Position numbers and translations under genes: made by a program. Shown here piece after piece: positions 54,188-63,479 of a stretch of DNA of 64,000 nucleotides. Position 1 is the first letter of the stretch. Every line of letters starts with the position of its first letter. The stretch lies in the NCBI RefSeq assembly GCF_014652375.1, contig NZ_BMYR01000001.1, positions 296,292 to 360,291 on the forward strand, written 5' to 3'. The notes under the pieces were generated by a model that was not told the DNA's origin, did not search any database, and saw only the letters and a program-made list of their open reading frames with translations. Source of the stretch: Alishewanella tabrizica (GTDB taxonomy: Bacteria; Pseudomonadota; Gammaproteobacteria; Enterobacterales; Alteromonadaceae).

Positions 54188-54838
54188 TTATAAAAACCCA
54201 CGCTGCTTGAGCAACGCAAGATCAACACCGCCTGCCGCTGCAGGGGCTTTTGCCAGTAATAAACGCTCTAAATAGCGCGCAATGAGGTCAACTTCAAGGT
54301 GAACACGCTGACCTTTTTGCAAATGGATCAGCGTTGTGTGCTGCGCAGTATGCGGCACAATAGTTAAACGAAAACGATCATTGGTCACATCATTTACGGT
54401 AAGACTTACCCCATCGATCGTTACCGAGCCCTTGTAAGCTAAATAAGGTGCCAAGGCTGGGGGTAAACTAAACCAAAGTTGCCAAGCTCGAGCCGTTTTT
54501 TCCAAATGTAACAGCTCGCTTAGCCCATCAACATGGCCGCTCACCAAGTGTCCACCCAATCGACTGGTCGCCATTAACGCTTTTTCAAGATTCACTTTTT
54601 GCCCAATCTGATACGTAGCAAACTGGGTAAGCGCAAGTGTTTCTGCCGATAAATCAGCTCGAAAGCTATTCTGCAATAACGCGGTTACCGTTAAACATAC
54701 GCCATTGGTCGCAATGCTATCACCTAATTTTACATCGCTAAAATCTAAGGTGTCGCTGTGAATAGTGACCACGATGTCACCACCTTGGCGCCTGAGCTGG
54801 GTAAGTTGCCCCGTTGCTTCGATAATCCCAGTAAACAT
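54188..54838 (-). CDS. ribE: Riboflavin synthase alpha chain
   Basis: Makes riboflavin from two lumazine molecules. Two internal lumazine-binding repeats: MFTGIIEATGQLTQLRRQGG ... GDSIATNGVCLTVTAL, and then GGHLVSGHVDGLSELLHL with SVTIDGVSLTVNDV. The true start is ATG 54838 (MFTGIIEATG), 1 nt after the ribD stop (TAACATG), so it is coupled with ribD; the in-frame upstream start is a shadow. It is called ribC in E. coli. Length 216 aa. Confidence 0.95.
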   Translation of the reverse strand: MFTGIIEATGQLTQLRRQGGDIVVTIHSDTLDFSDVKLGDSIATNGVCLTVTALLQNSFRADLSAETLALTQFATYQIGQKVNLEKALMATSRLGGHLVSGHVDGLSELLHLEKTARAWQLWFSLPPALAPYLAYKGSVTIDGVSLTVNDVTNDRFRLTIVPHTAQHTTLIHLQKGQRVHLEVDLIARYLERLLLAKAPAAAGGVDLALLKQRGFL

Positions 54839-54839
54839 G

Positions 54840-56009
54840 TTAATGTGCTTCTTCTGTGGAGGCGTCTGACGTCGCCAATGATGGAAAAACAGGTAGCGCA
54901 CGGATCCGGATATCAGATCCTAGCATCACCACGTCTTGGATAAGCCATTGTGGTCCCTGCTGTAAATCTTGAAAATCGCCCAGTTTAGCCAACGGTTGCG
55001 CCAGCTCGCCCAAGAAGCGTGGTGCCTGATACAACACTAACTCGTCAACTAGCCCGTGTGCAATAAGTTGCCCCGCTAAGGTACTACCAGCTTCTGTCCA
55101 CACACTGTTTACTTGGCGCTCATGCAACGCGGCAAGCACCGACGTTAAACACAGGTGTCCAAACGCAGTGGTAGTCATCGCTAACTGTTCAACTGGCACC
55201 TTTGCTTGCGCAAGATGCTTGGGCGTTTGCTCTGCTGCGTAACAAAGTAACACCGGGCCACCTTCTGCAAACAGAGGCTCGCTGCCGGTTAAACGTTGTT
55301 GTCTGTCTAAAATAACCCTAAGAGGTTGGCGTATCTGATTATCCGTTAATGGCGTGATACTACATGCTGAAACCTGTCGAACCGTTAAACGCGCACTGTC
55401 AGTTAACAGTGTGCTGGCAGTAGATAAAATAGCACTGCTTTGCGCCCGAAACAGCTGCACATCTTGCCGAGCCCCAATGCCGGTTAGCCATTGACTCACA
55501 CCATTCGCCAATGCGGTACGCCCATCTAAACTGGCCGCCATTTTTAACCAAACATAAGGGCGTTTACGTTCCATTCGACTTAAAAAGCCAGGATTAAGTG
55601 CCCGCGCCTCAGCGGCTAAGAGCCCGCTTTGCACATCAATACCCGCCGCTTGTAAAATAGCAACGCCTTTGCCTGCAACTAACGGATTCGGGTCCAACAT
55701 CGCAATCACTACACGGCTAACGCCAGCTTTAACTAAGGCTTCGGCACAAGGAGGGGTTCGGCCATAATGTGCGCAAGGCTCTAATGTTACATAACACGTC
55801 GCCCCTTTCGCGGCGGCACCCGCTTCGGCTAAGGCGTAAACTTCCGCATGGCCTTGACCGGCTTGATGATGATAACCTCGACCAAGCACCTGCTGATTCT
55901 TCACAACTAAGGCACCGACATTCGGATTGGGATCGGTGGTAAAACGGCCTTTTGCCGCCAACGCGATGGCTTCAGCCATAAAGGCAATATCGTCATCCGA
56001 AAAACGCAT
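54840..56009 (-). CDS. ribD: Bifunctional riboflavin deaminase/reductase RibD
   Basis: The deaminase domain has zinc motif GHAEVYALAEAG and TLEPCAHYGRTPPCAEALVK. The reductase domain has KRPYVWLKMAASLDGRTALA, a motif LRVILDRQQRLTG and WTEAGSTLAGQLIAHGLVDE. Both activities process the pyrimidine precursor of riboflavin. Length of 389 aa is near normal (367 in E. coli). The start overlaps the nrdR stop by 1 nt. Confidence 0.95.
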   Translation of the reverse strand: MRFSDDDIAFMAEAIALAAKGRFTTDPNPNVGALVVKNQQVLGRGYHHQAGQGHAEVYALAEAGAAAKGATCYVTLEPCAHYGRTPPCAEALVKAGVSRVVIAMLDPNPLVAGKGVAILQAAGIDVQSGLLAAEARALNPGFLSRMERKRPYVWLKMAASLDGRTALANGVSQWLTGIGARQDVQLFRAQSSAILSTASTLLTDSARLTVRQVSACSITPLTDNQIRQPLRVILDRQQRLTGSEPLFAEGGPVLLCYAAEQTPKHLAQAKVPVEQLAMTTTAFGHLCLTSVLAALHERQVNSVWTEAGSTLAGQLIAHGLVDELVLYQAPRFLGELAQPLAKLGDFQDLQQGPQWLIQDVVMLGSDIRIRALPVFPSLATSDASTEEAH

Positions 56010-56461
56010 TATTGCTCTCCTAAGCGAGCGATTTCCTCACCAAATTCTCGAATGTCTTTAAACGAACGATAAACTGACGCAAAACGCACATAAGCCACTT
56101 TGTCTACTTTTACCAGTTCATCCATAATTAAATTGCCCAACATATGACTAGCCACTTCACGCTCGCCAGTAGCACGAAGTTGTGAATTAATTTTTTGGAT
56201 CAGTTGTTCAATTTCTTCCGTCGACACAGGCCGCTTCTCTAACGAGCGCAACAAGCCATTACGCAATTTATCTTCATTAAACGGCTCACGCGAGCCATCG
56301 CGTTTAATGATACGTGGCATTACTAGCTCAGCGGCTTCAAACGTAGTAAAACGTTCATGGCAAGCCAAACACTCGCGGCGACGGCGAACCTGATGACCAT
56401 CGGCAACCAGGCGAGAATCAATAACTTTTGTGTCATCAGCATTACAAAATGGACAAAACAT
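56009..56461 (-). CDS. nrdR: Ribonucleotide reductase repressor NrdR
   Basis: A zinc-ribbon/ATP-cone repressor of nrd genes, 150 aa. [20 protein letters not shown] with [12 protein letters not shown] gives the four zinc cysteines. The ATP-cone follows ([20 protein letters not shown]). I start at ATG 56461 (MFCPFC); an in-frame GTG-type start at 56488 is unlikely. It leads the conserved nrdR-ribD-ribE order. Confidence 0.96.
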   Translation of the reverse strand: MFCPFCNADDTKVIDSRLVADGHQVRRRRECLACHERFTTFEAAELVMPRIIKRDGSREPFNEDKLRNGLLRSLEKRPVSTEEIEQLIQKINSQLRATGEREVASHMLGNLIMDELVKVDKVAYVRFASVYRSFKDIREFGEEIARLGEQ

Positions 56462-56525
56462 GCAGGGCTCTCTATGTTTTCCTATCACCCACTCAGGCGA
56501 TAGCTTGTCATAAGTAATTGACCAA

Positions 56526-56550
56526 TAAAAATGGCCGCATTAGCGGCCAT
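56526..56550 (-). terminator. Terminator of glyA
   Basis: On the minus strand ATGGCCGC-TAAT-GCGGCCAT is followed by TTTTAT, about 20 nt after the glyA stop. Confidence 0.75.
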
Positions 56551-56569
56551 AATAGCATGTTATTTGCGG

Positions 56570-57823
56570 TTACGCATAAACAGGGAAGCGCGCACAAACC
56601 GCAGAAACCTGTGCTTTTACCTGTTCAATAACGGCCGCATCACCACGGCTATCCAATACGTCGCAAATCAGATTGGCGACCAAACGGGCCTCAGTTTCTT
56701 TAAAACCACGACGCGTAATAGCCGGCGTACCAATACGTAATCCACTGGTCACGAAAGGTGAGCGTGGATCGTTTGGTACCGAGTTTTTATTCACCGTGAT
56801 ATGCGCAAAACCTAACCACGCATCAGCTTCTTTACCGGTGATTTCTTTATCAATAAGATCCATCAAAAATAAATGATTATCAGTACCACCAGAAACAATT
56901 TTGTAGCCACGAGACATCATTTCGGCACACATTGCTTTAGCATTTAACAATACTTGTTGCTGATAAACTTTAAATTCAGGTTGTAAAGCTTCTTTGAAAG
57001 CCACAGCTTTTGCAGCGATGACGTGCATCAATGGTCCGCCCTGTCCCCCCGGGAACACTGCAGAATTTAATTTTTTCTCAATGACTTCGTTTTTACGGGC
57101 TAGAATTAAGCCACCACGTGGACCGGCCAGTGTTTTATGCGTTGTTGTTGTAACAACATCTGCGATAGGCACCGGATTTGGGTAAACGCCAGCAGCCACT
57201 AAACCAGCTACGTGCGCCATATCCACCAATAAGTAGGCACCCACTTTATCGGCTATATCACGGAAACGTTGCCAATCAACGATACCTGAATACGCTGAAA
57301 AACCAGCAATAATCAACTTAGGTTTATGTTCTAACGCTAGGGCTTCGGCTTGATCATAATCAATGACGCCCGTTTCAGGATGTAACCCGTATTGTACTGC
57401 ATGATATAACTTACCAGAGGAGCTTACCGTAGCACCGTGCGTTAAATGACCGCCATGGGCTAGGCTCATCCCTAAAATAGTATCACCGGCATTTAACAAG
57501 GCTAAGAATACCGCCGAGTTAGCCTGTGAACCAGAATGCGGCTGTACGTTAGCGTAGTCAGCGCCGAATAATTCCTTAGCACGGGCAATGGCAAGATCTT
57601 CTGCGATGTCAACAAACTCACAACCACCATAGTAGCGTTTATGTGGATAGCCTTCGGCATATTTATTGGTTAATTGTGAACCTTGCGCCTGCAACACCCT
57701 AGGGCTGGCATAATTTTCTGAAGCAATTAGCTCGATGTGCGCTTCTTGTCGATCAGTTTCTTGTACCATCGATTGCCATAATTCCGGATCGAAATCAGCA
57801 ATATTCATATCACGCTTTAACAT
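56570..57823 (-). CDS. glyA: Serine hydroxymethyltransferase
   Basis: Converts serine and tetrahydrofolate to glycine and methylene-THF. N-terminal [19 protein letters not shown] Lys is in [20 protein letters not shown]. Other family blocks: [40 protein letters not shown] and [19 protein letters not shown]. The start has AGGAGAAAGC before ATG. It is divergent from dinB and has a candidate MetJ site in its upstream region. Confidence 0.98.
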   Translation of the reverse strand: MLKRDMNIADFDPELWQSMVQETDRQEAHIELIASENYASPRVLQAQGSQLTNKYAEGYPHKRYYGGCEFVDIAEDLAIARAKELFGADYANVQPHSGSQANSAVFLALLNAGDTILGMSLAHGGHLTHGATVSSSGKLYHAVQYGLHPETGVIDYDQAEALALEHKPKLIIAGFSAYSGIVDWQRFRDIADKVGAYLLVDMAHVAGLVAAGVYPNPVPIADVVTTTTHKTLAGPRGGLILARKNEVIEKKLNSAVFPGGQGGPLMHVIAAKAVAFKEALQPEFKVYQQQVLLNAKAMCAEMMSRGYKIVSGGTDNHLFLMDLIDKEITGKEADAWLGFAHITVNKNSVPNDPRSPFVTSGLRIGTPAITRRGFKETEARLVANLICDVLDSRGDAAVIEQVKAQVSAVCARFPVYA

Positions 57824-57923
57824 GCTTTCTCCTGGGCGCGCCTGTCACGCTTAACGGTTAACTACAGTCTGAAAAACTGGCCCATATTCTACCCTGAAAA
57901 TGCGTACCTTGCACTGAAAAAGA

Positions 57924-57939
57924 AGACGTCTAAACGTCC
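57924..57939. promoter_or_regulatory. Candidate MetJ operator (two tandem met boxes) upstream of glyA
   Basis: AGACGTCT matches the met-box consensus exactly, and the next 8 bp AAACGTCC match 6 of 8 in direct tandem, the way MetJ binds. It lies 100 nt before the glyA start. GlyA supplies one-carbon units for methionine synthesis, so the target makes sense. A third box is not seen. Confidence 0.5.
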
Positions 57940-58026
57940 AAAGTTAAAAATAATCTATCAAACTAGCATAACGCGCGCTTTAAATGGCATCTTAGCTTTA
58001 CAAAGTCGTGACGCATCGCTAAATTA

Positions 58027-58042
58027 CTGGTTATTAATACAG
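58027..58042. promoter_or_regulatory. LexA (SOS) box of dinB
   Basis: CTGGTTATTAATACAG fits CTGT-N8-ACAG at 7 of 8 fixed positions with correct spacing, 24 nt before the dinB start. DinB is a classical LexA target. Confidence 0.75.
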
Positions 58043-58066
58043 TGCACAGGTTATTGTGTTTTTACT

Positions 58067-59155
58067 ATGACAACGCATCGCAAAATTATCCACCTTGACA
58101 TGGATTGCTTTTTTGCTGCCGTTGAGATGCGGGATAATCCTGCATTAAAAACCGTGCCGCTGGCTATTGGTGGCAGCCGTAACGAGCGTGGCGTTATTGC
58201 CACTTGCAACTATCCAGCACGCGCCTTTGGCGTTCGCTCAGCGATGCCCACGCACGAAGCGCTAAAACGTTGTCCGCATTTAACATTACTGCGTGGCAAT
58301 ATGGAGAAATATAAAACCTTAAGTCGGCAGATTCAGGCAATTTTTTTACGTTATACCGATTTGGTTGAACCGCTGTCGCTTGACGAAGCTTACCTTGACG
58401 TAAGTAACTGCTCACTCTTTAGAGGCAGCGCCACACTTATTGCAGAAGATATTCGCAGAACGGTCTTGCTTGAAACTGGGTTAACGGTGTCGGCCGGTGT
58501 AGCACCCAATAAATTTTTAGCTAAAATTGCCAGTGATGAAAATAAACCTGATGGGCTGTTTGTATTGCCACCACATCACGTTCCTGCATTTATCGAAACC
58601 TTGCCACTAAGACGAATACCCGGCGTCGGTCAAAAAACCAGTGAAAAACTGGCTGCCTTGGGCCTAACTTTATGCCGCGATATTGTGGCAAATGGACAAG
58701 AACCAAGCACACAGATGTTGAGTCTATTAGTCAAACACCTTGGTAGTTTAGCCAGCAGTTTGCTGCAACGCTGTCAGGGTATTGATGAGCGCCCAGTACA
58801 ACCGAGCCGTGAACGAAAATCGATTGGTGTAGAACATACGCTAGCACACGATCTGCACGATCTTGCTCAGGTTCAAGACGCTCTATTGAGCTTACTGCCT
58901 ACCTTAGAGCAGCGTTTATTGCAAAGTGGCAAAACGGCGTTATTGCATAAAATTGGCGTAAAACTTAAATTCAGTGACTTTCGCCAAACCACAGTAGAAA
59001 CACAATGTAGCCAGCTTAATCCGTTGCTTTTTCAACAATTATTGGAACAAGCTTGGCAGCGGCGCCAGGAAAAAACCGTGCGTTTAATTGGGTTACACCT
59101 AGGTTTTCGGCCAGTGTGCGAAGAGCAATTATTACTGCCGCTCACACCACAATAG
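58067..59155 (+). CDS. dinB: DNA polymerase IV (Y family)
   Basis: An error-prone translesion polymerase, 362 aa. Catalytic metal ligands: HLDMDCFFAAVE and SLDEAYLDVS (Asp-Glu). RNERGVIATCNYPARAFGVR is the steric/finger block, and VAPNKFLAKIASDENKPDGL the thumb start. The HhH motif is RRIPGVGQKTSEKLAALGL. The little finger covers about 240-345. The family's beta-clamp-binding peptide would be expected at the very C-terminus: EEQLLLPLTPQ is a plausible QLxLxL-type version. Promoter region has a LexA box. Confidence 0.97.
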   Translation: MTTHRKIIHLDMDCFFAAVEMRDNPALKTVPLAIGGSRNERGVIATCNYPARAFGVRSAMPTHEALKRCPHLTLLRGNMEKYKTLSRQIQAIFLRYTDLVEPLSLDEAYLDVSNCSLFRGSATLIAEDIRRTVLLETGLTVSAGVAPNKFLAKIASDENKPDGLFVLPPHHVPAFIETLPLRRIPGVGQKTSEKLAALGLTLCRDIVANGQEPSTQMLSLLVKHLGSLASSLLQRCQGIDERPVQPSRERKSIGVEHTLAHDLHDLAQVQDALLSLLPTLEQRLLQSGKTALLHKIGVKLKFSDFRQTTVETQCSQLNPLLFQQLLEQAWQRRQEKTVRLIGLHLGFRPVCEEQLLLPLTPQ

Positions 59156-59213
59156 AGACGAAAAAACAACTATAAGGCGCGTCGCTACGTTTGAGCAAGC
59201 GTAATAACAAGCA

Positions 59214-59239
59214 TAAAAAAGCCGGCAACTAAGCCGGCT
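59214..59239 (-). terminator. Terminator of the cold shock gene
   Basis: On the minus strand AGCCGGC-TTAGTT-GCCGGCT is followed by TTTTTATGC, 20 nt after the csp stop. Confidence 0.88.
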
Positions 59240-59258
59240 CTTAATAAACTTTTATCAA

Positions 59259-59471
59259 TTAACCGATAACAGTTACGTTTTCAGCTTGTGGGCCTTTTTG
59301 ACCTTCAGTAACGATAAAGGTTACTTTTTGGCCTTCAACTAATGTTTTGCGGCCAGTACCGTTGATTGCGCGGAAATGTACGAATACATCCTTACCACCT
59401 TCACGCTCAATGAAACCGAAACCTTTATCTTCGTTGAACCACTTAACTGTACCAGAAATTAACTGTGACAT
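59259..59471 (-). CDS. Cold shock protein (CspA family)
   Basis: A 70-aa single OB-fold RNA chaperone. RNP1 is KGFGFIER and RNP2 is VFVHFRAI. The rest, [13 protein letters not shown] and [20 protein letters not shown], is canonical. The 222-nt region upstream to the helicase gene leaves room for a long 5' leader as typical for csp genes. Which paralogue of CspA-E it is cannot be told. Its own terminator follows. Confidence 0.96.
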   Translation of the reverse strand: MSQLISGTVKWFNEDKGFGFIEREGGKDVFVHFRAINGTGRKTLVEGQKVTFIVTEGQKGPQAENVTVIG

Positions 59472-59693
59472 AACACTCTCTTACTTTAACAAATTTTGCC
59501 GGGCTTCCGGCGACTTAAATAATACCGGCCACGTCATCGAGCTGATACATATTCAACCGCATTATCAGGGATGCTGATTAAGTGGTCAACATAAATACCG
59601 GGGCGAACAGAAAATAGTTTCTGTACAGGCCGTTCCGGCTCAAGAAATTATTCCTGAGCAAGTTAAGTGTAGCAGTAAATGCTGAAAATATAC

Positions 59694-61022
59694 TCAATTT
59701 ACATCATTTTTTTTACGTCTAACCGGAGCAGTACCATCATCTCCCCCTTCAAAGAAACGCTTCGCCGGTTTTGTTGCCCCTTGCGGCGTCTTTTTCGGCT
59801 TTGTATGGCTAGGTTTGCGCGTGGTTGTCGCCGCGGTTACCTGTGCTGGTGAACTTACTGCGGGGGCAATCTCCCCTTTAAAACGCGCTTCTAAACCGCT
59901 TATGCTCGAAAAGGTAACGGGACGGCGCAAAAAAGCTTCAATTTTTTGTAATGCTGCCCAATCTTTGGGGCCAACAAACGATAATGCCGTACCCTTGGCG
60001 CCAGCACGCCCAGTTCGACCAATACGGTGCACGTACTCTTCTGCATGCTTGGGTAAATCGAAATTCAGCACATGAGAAACTTGCAGTAAATCCAAACCTC
60101 TTGACGCTAAATCGGTTGTCACGAGCACTTGATATTTACCGGCGGCAAACTGTTGCATTACCGAATTACGTTGACCTTGGTTTAACCGCGCACTTAGACC
60201 CATCGCCGAGAAACCTAGATCCGTGCATAGCGTTGCTAAACGTTCAGCATCATCCCGCGTGGCGGTAAAAATAATTAATTGCTTAATAGCCGCATGTTGT
60301 AAGGTATGTTTTAACAACGCCTCTTTATGCGTTAAATGATCGGCAAACATAAAGTGTTGAGCAATATCGCTATGCTGCTCATGACCTGCACCTAAGGCCA
60401 CCCTAAAAGGATTTTTGAGTAGCGACAGGGTTAACTCGTCGACTTCGGCGTGATCTAAGGTTGCCGAAAACATTAAGGTCTGACGTAAGCGGTGATCCGC
60501 CGCTTTATTAATGGCATTAAGTTGCGGCATAAAACCTAAATCGAGCATACGATCCGCTTCATCTAGGATCAATAACTCCAGTCCCTGAATATAAACAGAT
60601 TTATGCTCTAAATGATCTAAAAAACGCCCTGGCGTTGCCACGATAATGTGCGGCTGACGTTTTAGCAGTTTTTCTTGATCGTTGAAGTTCTCACCGCCAA
60701 CAATTAAAGCCCCTGTTACCGGGGTATTGGCAATAAATAAACGCAATTGCGCATAAACTTGTTTAGCTAACTCTCGAGTGGGCGCTAAGATCAATGCTCG
60801 GGCATCTTGTTTAGATAAAGGTTTGCTTTTTAACAGACGTTGCATCATAGGAAGCAAATACGCCAGCGTTTTACCCGAGCCGGTCTTAGACGAAACAATC
60901 AAATCACGTCCTACAAGCACGGCAGGAATGGCTTCTTGCTGAATGTCAGTGGGCTTAGCAAAGCCTAAATGTTGCACTGAACGAAGTAAACGTGGGTCTA
61001 GCCCTAAATCTTGAAATACCAA
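59694..61022 (-). CDS. DEAD-box RNA helicase, SrmB-like
   Basis: A 442-aa ATP-dependent RNA helicase. Q motif: GFAKPTDIQQEAIP; motif I SSKTGSGKTLAYLLPM; Ia APTRELAKQV; II LDEADRMLDLGFM; III FSATLDHAEV; IV IIFTATRDDAERL; V TTDLASRGLDL; VI HRIGRTGRAGAKG. The Q-motif region and the FVGPKDW block resemble SrmB-type or related helicases used in ribosome assembly. The C-terminal tail is basic (KPSHTKPKKTPQGATKPAKR). The paralogue assignment is less sure than the family. Confidence 0.93.
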   Translation of the reverse strand: MVFQDLGLDPRLLRSVQHLGFAKPTDIQQEAIPAVLVGRDLIVSSKTGSGKTLAYLLPMMQRLLKSKPLSKQDARALILAPTRELAKQVYAQLRLFIANTPVTGALIVGGENFNDQEKLLKRQPHIIVATPGRFLDHLEHKSVYIQGLELLILDEADRMLDLGFMPQLNAINKAADHRLRQTLMFSATLDHAEVDELTLSLLKNPFRVALGAGHEQHSDIAQHFMFADHLTHKEALLKHTLQHAAIKQLIIFTATRDDAERLATLCTDLGFSAMGLSARLNQGQRNSVMQQFAAGKYQVLVTTDLASRGLDLLQVSHVLNFDLPKHAEEYVHRIGRTGRAGAKGTALSFVGPKDWAALQKIEAFLRRPVTFSSISGLEARFKGEIAPAVSSPAQVTAATTTRKPSHTKPKKTPQGATKPAKRFFEGGDDGTAPVRRKKNDVN

Positions 61023-61110
61023 AATGAACCCCAGAGTTAAAATAGCGCGTTATAATAACCGAACTATCCAATTTGAGTTAGTATCATTTATCATAGCGGC
61101 TATTTTGCTA

Positions 61111-61142
61111 AGTGTATAAATCGAAAAGTGTATAAATCGAAT
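61111..61142. repeat. 16-bp tandem duplication before YaiL-like gene
   Basis: AGTGTATAAATCGAAA is followed at once by AGTGTATAAATCGAAT (15 of 16 identical). Each copy holds TATAAA, possibly a -10 box. The block ends 12 nt before the downstream ATG. Confidence 0.8.
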
Positions 61143-61154
61143 TAAGAGTAATCT

Positions 61155-61691
61155 ATGAGTAATGCCTTTAAAGAACAGTTATTAAAAGCCGGCTTAGCCG
61201 ATCCTAAAAAACTTAAAGCGGCAAAAAAACAGCAGCATCAAGCACGCGTGCAAAGTGGCAAAAACCAAAAAACTGTCAGCGAAGCTACGTTACTCGCTGA
61301 ACAACGGCGGCAAGAGCAAGTCGCGCGAGATCAAGCGCTAAATCGTGAAAAACAAGCGCAATTGCATAAAAAAGCCATTGCAGCGCAAGTAACACAACTC
61401 ATTACCCAAAACACCATTAAAGCCAGTGGCGACCTTGCATTTAATTTCACAGATGGCCAAGTGGTAAAGCGCCTATACGTTAACAACAAGTTGCAAAGTG
61501 AATTAACACGTGGTTTACTGGCTGTGGTTAGGCAAGGCAATCAGTATGTACTGGTTCCTGCAAGTATTGCCGAGAAAATTGCGCAGCGCGATGCAGATTG
61601 TATCGTTGTGTTGCACAGTCGTCAGGTGCAAGACATTGCAGAAGATGATCCTTATGCCGCTTATCAAATCCCTGATGATTTGATGTGGTAA
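61155..61691 (+). CDS. DUF2058 (YaiL-like) protein
   Basis: A 178-aa, basic, coiled-coil N-terminal protein (FKEQLLKAGLADPKKLKAAK and QHQARVQSGKNQK) followed by the DUF2058 core (NFTDGQVVKRLYVNNKLQSE, VLHSRQVQDIAEDDPYAAYQ). This matches E. coli YaiL. The function is unknown; a nucleic acid or ribosome association is often suspected from charge. It is divergent from the helicase gene. The 16-bp duplication lies in its leader. Confidence 0.9.
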   Translation: MSNAFKEQLLKAGLADPKKLKAAKKQQHQARVQSGKNQKTVSEATLLAEQRRQEQVARDQALNREKQAQLHKKAIAAQVTQLITQNTIKASGDLAFNFTDGQVVKRLYVNNKLQSELTRGLLAVVRQGNQYVLVPASIAEKIAQRDADCIVVLHSRQVQDIAEDDPYAAYQIPDDLMW

Positions 61692-61760
61692 TACCGACTG
61701 GGCCTGTTGCTTAACGCAGTTAACTGCATACCCCTTAACACGCCTCGAAAGGAGTTTACT

Positions 61761-62618
61761 ATGCCACGGTTTGTTTATTTATTTTTAATGTTAATGTTCT
61801 TTAGCAGCCATACCTTATTTGCGGCCTCGGTATGGCAGGTTAGTAAAGATAATCAACAATTTTATCTGGTGGGTACAGTGCATCTGTTAAGTGAAAGCGA
61901 CTTTCCCTTGCCAAGCGCTTTTGATACAGCATTCAATGCCAGTACCCATTTGATTTTCGAAACCGATCTGGCTGAACTGACCGGCCCCAGCGGAATGAAT
62001 AAATTAATGTCGCAAAATACCTATAAACCTGGACAGAATTTGCAACAGGTTTTATCCAAAGAGGTATATGAGGCGTTACAAACCGTAGCTAAAGCGCGCC
62101 AATGGCCGCTTACTTCCATTGAACAATTTAAACCCGCGTTCGCTGCAATGATGATGGCTACCCTAGAATTACAACGTTTAGGTGCCGCCTCAACCGGCGT
62201 CGATATGCATTACTTACAACGTGCGCAGCAACAGCAAAAAACGATTAGTGGTTTAGAGACTATAGATGAACATCTCGCCGTGATGAGCGCGATGAATGAA
62301 TTAGATGCCGATAGCTTAATCAAGAGCACGATTAAAGACATTGAACAAACAGAAGAAATGTTATCGAAGATGAAAGCCGCATGGCGCAGTGGCGATAGCC
62401 AAGCGTTGAAACAACTGTTCATAGATGACATGCAACAATTTCCTGAAATGTATGACATTCTGTTGGTTAAACGTAATCATGCCTGGCTCAAAGCATTAGA
62501 ACAACTTGATGAACCGAACGTAATGGTGCTGGTGGGCGCTTTGCATATGGTGGGCGAAGATGGCTTGCTGACGTTACTTAATCGCCAAGGTTATCAGATC
62601 ACCCAGTTAACCGAATAA
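61761..62618 (+). CDS. TraB/GumN family protein
   Basis: A 285-aa exported protein: signal peptide VYLFLMLMFFSSHTLFA. The TraB/GumN signature appears as FYLVGTVHLLSESDFPLP, then LIFETDLAEL, and at the C-terminal side NVMVLVGALHMVGEDGLLTL. The fold is related to erythromycin-esterase/Tiki proteases, with conserved His and Glu residues, so a metallopeptidase role is possible. I start at ATG 61761 with AAGGAG upstream, not at 61707. No partner gene is close. Confidence 0.9.
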   Translation: MPRFVYLFLMLMFFSSHTLFAASVWQVSKDNQQFYLVGTVHLLSESDFPLPSAFDTAFNASTHLIFETDLAELTGPSGMNKLMSQNTYKPGQNLQQVLSKEVYEALQTVAKARQWPLTSIEQFKPAFAAMMMATLELQRLGAASTGVDMHYLQRAQQQQKTISGLETIDEHLAVMSAMNELDADSLIKSTIKDIEQTEEMLSKMKAAWRSGDSQALKQLFIDDMQQFPEMYDILLVKRNHAWLKALEQLDEPNVMVLVGALHMVGEDGLLTLLNRQGYQITQLTE

Positions 62619-62706
62619 CAAGCTCATCCGAGGGGGCACTTAGGCTAGCAATGAATTGCGGTTGTCAATAAATTGCGAGGGTGCGCCCCTATCATGAGGT
62701 GTCTTA

Positions 62707-63441
62707 TCAGCTATGTCCAGATCTGGCACTGATGCCTTGTGTCGCCGTGTAACCTCGTTGAACCTGCCATTTTGGTCGAATTGGGGTTAAGGGTAATTCT
62801 CGCTTTCTCGCAACTAATAAATAGTTAGCAGCAAAATAGTTAAGATAACGCTCACTAAAGCGCTGCCAGCGACCCGCACGAAACTCTGTTGCTACCATGG
62901 CACTGGCAAAAAAACGCTCTTCACTCAGCACTTCAAACCCTACAAGGTGTAACCAATCTTTGATACGCGCGGCACTAAAAAAATGCCCCTGCCAAGGTAA
63001 TTCGTGTTTTAGCCAAGGTAAAAACTGACACACACCAAGCAAGCTATGAGGATTAAACCCTGTGACGAGTAAATAACCATCGGCCATCAATACCCGATGC
63101 GCTTCTCGAATAACATGGTGTGGATCCGCTTGAAACTCGAGACAATGACTAAGTAACACCGCATCAATACTGGCCGACTGGATTGGTAACGCATCAGGCT
63201 CAGCTAAGAGCATTGGGCCTATATCAGGCGACGGTGAGACAGGGATATGATGACGCAAACGTGCTGAGGTGGTGTCAAGTTGACAACTTAAATTCCCCAC
63301 TTTTAGCAAATAATACCCAAAAATTTGCTGCCACCAAGGTGCAAGTTGCTGGTTAATCGCCGCAGCTAAGGCGCTCCCTTGACGAAAGGCTTGCCAGCCT
63401 GCAGGCGCAGGAGGATGATTTTCTCGAAGTGCTGGTTTCAT
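62707..63441 (-). CDS. yafS: YafS-like class I methyltransferase
   Basis: A 244-aa protein similar to E. coli YafS. Shared blocks: YYLLKVGNLSC (YHLLKIGNLS in YafS), DALPIQSASIDAVLLSHCLE (motif II/III), DPHHVIREAHRVLMADGYLL and VTGFNPHSLLGVCQFLPWLK. The glycine-rich SAM motif I (ExGxGxG) is not present, as in YafS, so SAM binding is not guaranteed. It is divergent from gloB with 38 nt between starts, the same arrangement as in E. coli. Function unknown. Confidence 0.9.
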   Translation of the reverse strand: MKPALRENHPPAPAGWQAFRQGSALAAAINQQLAPWWQQIFGYYLLKVGNLSCQLDTTSARLRHHIPVSPSPDIGPMLLAEPDALPIQSASIDAVLLSHCLEFQADPHHVIREAHRVLMADGYLLVTGFNPHSLLGVCQFLPWLKHELPWQGHFFSAARIKDWLHLVGFEVLSEERFFASAMVATEFRAGRWQRFSERYLNYFAANYLLVARKRELPLTPIRPKWQVQRGYTATQGISARSGHS

Positions 63442-63479
63442 GTTAAGCTTCTGACTTTACGTTTATGTAGCATAGCAAA

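Noticed and set aside
59641-59662. Stem GCTCAAGAA/TTCCTGAGC after the DEAD-box helicase gene
   Set aside because: Nine pairs with one wobble on the minus strand but no T run; may be real but too weak to call a terminator.
62630-62690. Possible stem of GGGGGCAC with GTGCGCCCC after the TraB/GumN gene
   Set aside because: Pairing is imperfect with a loop of about 45 nt and there is no T run, so it is not a convincing terminator.
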